Positions 31,529 to 33,410 of a DNA stretch of 33,410 bases are shown piece after piece. The translations under genes were made by a program, and so were the position numbers. The stretch spans positions 601,805 to 635,214 of the forward strand of contig JAAAKB020000020.1 of the NCBI GenBank assembly GCA_010014835.2. The letters are read 5' to 3'. The first letter of the stretch is position 1, and the number at the start of each line of letters is the position of its first letter. Source of the stretch: Apostichopus leukothele (lineage: Eukaryota > Echinodermata > Holothuroidea > Aspidochirotida > Stichopodidae). The notes under the pieces were generated by a model that saw only the letters and a program-made list of their open reading frames with translations, was not told where the DNA came from and made no database searches.

Positions 31529-31876
31529 CTATAAATAATGATACAAAATTGCTTCATACGCTGTCATGGTCTCAGGGGTTTCCAATACACTTTTCACCAT
31601 TCTTAATTTACAGTATTTAGACTCTCTTCTTCCGTTGTGTCTATAATTTTGTGACAATCTTTTGTTAATACAAATTTTCATATTGATATGAAATAAGTAT
31701 GAATGCCGCCACTGAAGTTTGTTACCAAGAAAAGATGCTGGTCTTTTCTTAACGTCATAGTCCCTTTGATAATTGCCAAATTGTAGCAGCCGAAAACCAA
31801 CAATAACAACCGTTCTTATGTAAGACCAAAATGAATAATGTTCCTTTTTCGCCCGTTCCCGAAAATTAAATAACAA
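31529..31876 (-). CDS. unrecognised 115-codon minus-strand open frame
   Basis: Longest minus-strand frame in the right part of the window. It contains KKEHYSFWSYIRTVVIVGFR and RDYDVKKRPASFL, then a basic region and EYTAYEA-like residues near the end. The first half looks ordered, with aromatic and charged residues well mixed. Nothing identifies a family, no splice or promoter signal is clear, and chance frames of this size occur. It could also be a remnant of a repeat. Confidence 0.2.
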   Translation of the reverse strand: MLFNFRERAKKEHYSFWSYIRTVVIVGFRLLQFGNYQRDYDVKKRPASFLGNKLQWRHSYLFHINMKICINKRLSQNYRHNGRRESKYCKLRMVKSVLETPETMTAYEAILYHYL

Positions 31877-33410
31877 AATATTTTACATAACTTGTAGTCC
31901 GTTTCTGGCTTCAAAACGTGTATCGAGTATAAAGTCACACACAAAATGTAAGATGGCGTATGGGGAAGGTTAATAACAACAAGTTATTTATGGTCTTAAA
32001 ACAAAATATAAAGTAAGTGCTAAAACAAGCAAAAGTAAAATAAACAAAATGCATAACCACAATCGACGTTTCTTCCATTTCACTTTTTTCTGTAAAAAAG
32101 AAAACAAAAAGAAAGATAGAAAGTGAAATTAATACAGACTCAGACAAAACAAAATAAGAATAAACTGTTTTTTTCTCTTGGCAGTATGACCATCTTTGTC
32201 GTGCTCGAGATCTCAGCACTGTTAATTTACCATTTTCACGGAACACGTATGGTGCCAGTCAATTATTCATTTGCATATAAGGCTCAAGGGAGACATTTTT
32301 TCATATTTTATAACGTTATTATGCAGATTGCAACCATTTGATTTCAAAATTTGTTCTACAAAATAACATGCAAAGCGTTCGTATACGAAATAATATATTA
32401 TAAATTATTTTTTCGTTACATACCGTACGTAACAGTTTAAATAATATTACAAACAAATCGAATTATACATAAACATATTTACTGCAAAATTCTGTTTCGA
32501 TTGAACAAAACCCTTTATCGTTATTTCTTAGGGAAAACAAATTTTTAATTATCATTATAATCACGAAAATAATGTGCTAGCACTGAACAGGGAGTGTATG
32601 ATGAAGAATGCGGTCTCAATAAGGAAGGTTATATACCGGGTTATGTCATGGCTCGGATGGGGTGTGTAATTGCACAGGGTTTAACACAAATTTCAGAGTC
32701 TGTTCGTTTATCATGAGATAAAAACACCTCTTTCGATCCGTCGGAAAGTCTACTATAGACTTTCGCACTCTTAGTAGAACTAACAAGAAGTATACACACC
32801 AGATGATTCAAAATCACTAAAATAAATTACAAGAGAACGCGTTTAACTCTGAACATAAGGATGACTGTGGACAGAATTAACTTTATTATGTTGTAAGACC
32901 GATAAAAGACCCTGCTATCAGTTATATTTCTACATACGATTGTTAAGTTTTAAGAAATGACCATTTAAACATCCGAGGCTCATAACTTAAAGTGGCTGAA
33001 ATGCTGAGTCTAACACAGATATACCATTAGGTCAGTTCTTTAGATACGACACAGAACTCCAAACATAAGGCATTTATGGCCTTAAATATTCGTTTCGTAT
33101 TGTCTCGTCTCGTCTAGTTTCGTTTATTTGTTTTTTTCCACACCACATGGCATACATAATACAGAGTCTATATATACAATGAATGCATATACAAACATGT
33201 CGAGGCATGTCGAGAGCTTACTTCCCTGAAAAAATAAACACAAGCAGAAGAACGACAAATAGACTTTAGTTATTTAAATTATATATAGAAGCACCGATTA
33301 CGAGAACCCATCCCTAAGGTGACAATACCCATGTCCCTGCAGTTTGTCCTCCCCTCCCCTCCCCCTCCCATCTCCCTCCCTAAATGTTAATTACACATCA
33401 CTAACATATT

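Larger units (their letters stand above)
30560..33410. other. right-end interval, no supported gene
   Basis: Apart from the small frames and the tRNA-like sequence, this is AT-rich single-copy sequence. It holds a 9-bp hairpin GAAAGTCTA/TAGACTTTC (32744-32764), a TCTCGTCTCGTCT run near 33100 and a C/T-rich tract at 33348-33380. Confidence 0.5.

Noticed and set aside
32744-32764. GAAAGTCTA/TAGACTTTC hairpin as a histone 3' stem-loop
   Set aside because: The stem and loop sequence do not match the histone consensus, and there is no histone gene nearby.
1-33410. CRISPR array, bacterial operon or phage content
   Set aside because: Tandem repeats here have no spacers, genes have introns, and no bacterial genes or ribosome-binding sites are present.

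Overview
The window reads as a piece of an animal nuclear genome with large introns: AT-rich sequence, short exons bounded by GT/AG splice sites, many degenerate tandem repeats, and one 100-base assembly gap. The repeat style (strings built on AGGTCAAAGGTCA with TTGTAAACATGATATCTCAA, and many TAGGCCT-type words at 14.4-16.3 kb) suggests a marine invertebrate deuterostome, most likely an echinoderm. This is an inference from style; no single marker fixes the species.

The left quarter carries four consecutive plus-strand exons of a SCHIP1 (schwannomin-interacting protein 1) orthologue: 473-1368, 4484-4762, 5253-5411 and 7612-7741. Splice sites are good, phases are compatible, and the protein similarity is clear. 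The last known part of the family, a C-terminal coiled coil, should follow in a later exon. I could not find it in the window.

The middle (7.7-17.6 kb) is the long interval after SCHIP1 exon 4. It holds a broken THAP-domain gene fragment, two strong hairpins, a 308-base hAT-like MITE with an 8-base target duplication, a cluster of ATGGCGG words, and a series of exon-like segments on both strands. Most notable are two minus-strand exons (16480-16468 and 13275-13213) that look like the start of a CCDC50 (Ymer) orthologue, antisense to SCHIP1. Its later exons are not visible. At 17.5-17.95 kb lies a serine-rich plus-strand open frame that I do not recognise. It is phase-compatible with SCHIP1 exon 4 and with a small ATG exon at 12943.

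The right half (18-33.4 kb) has no gene I can support strongly. It is AT-rich single-copy sequence, possibly including long untranslated sequence, plus minisatellites, dispersed repeats, a degenerate MITE, a tRNA-derived sequence lacking an anticodon arm, and a few small open frames of unknown meaning.

SCHIP1 and CCDC50 are both cytoplasmic signalling adaptors, but nothing here shows that they act together. Their interest lies in the overlapping, opposite-strand arrangement.
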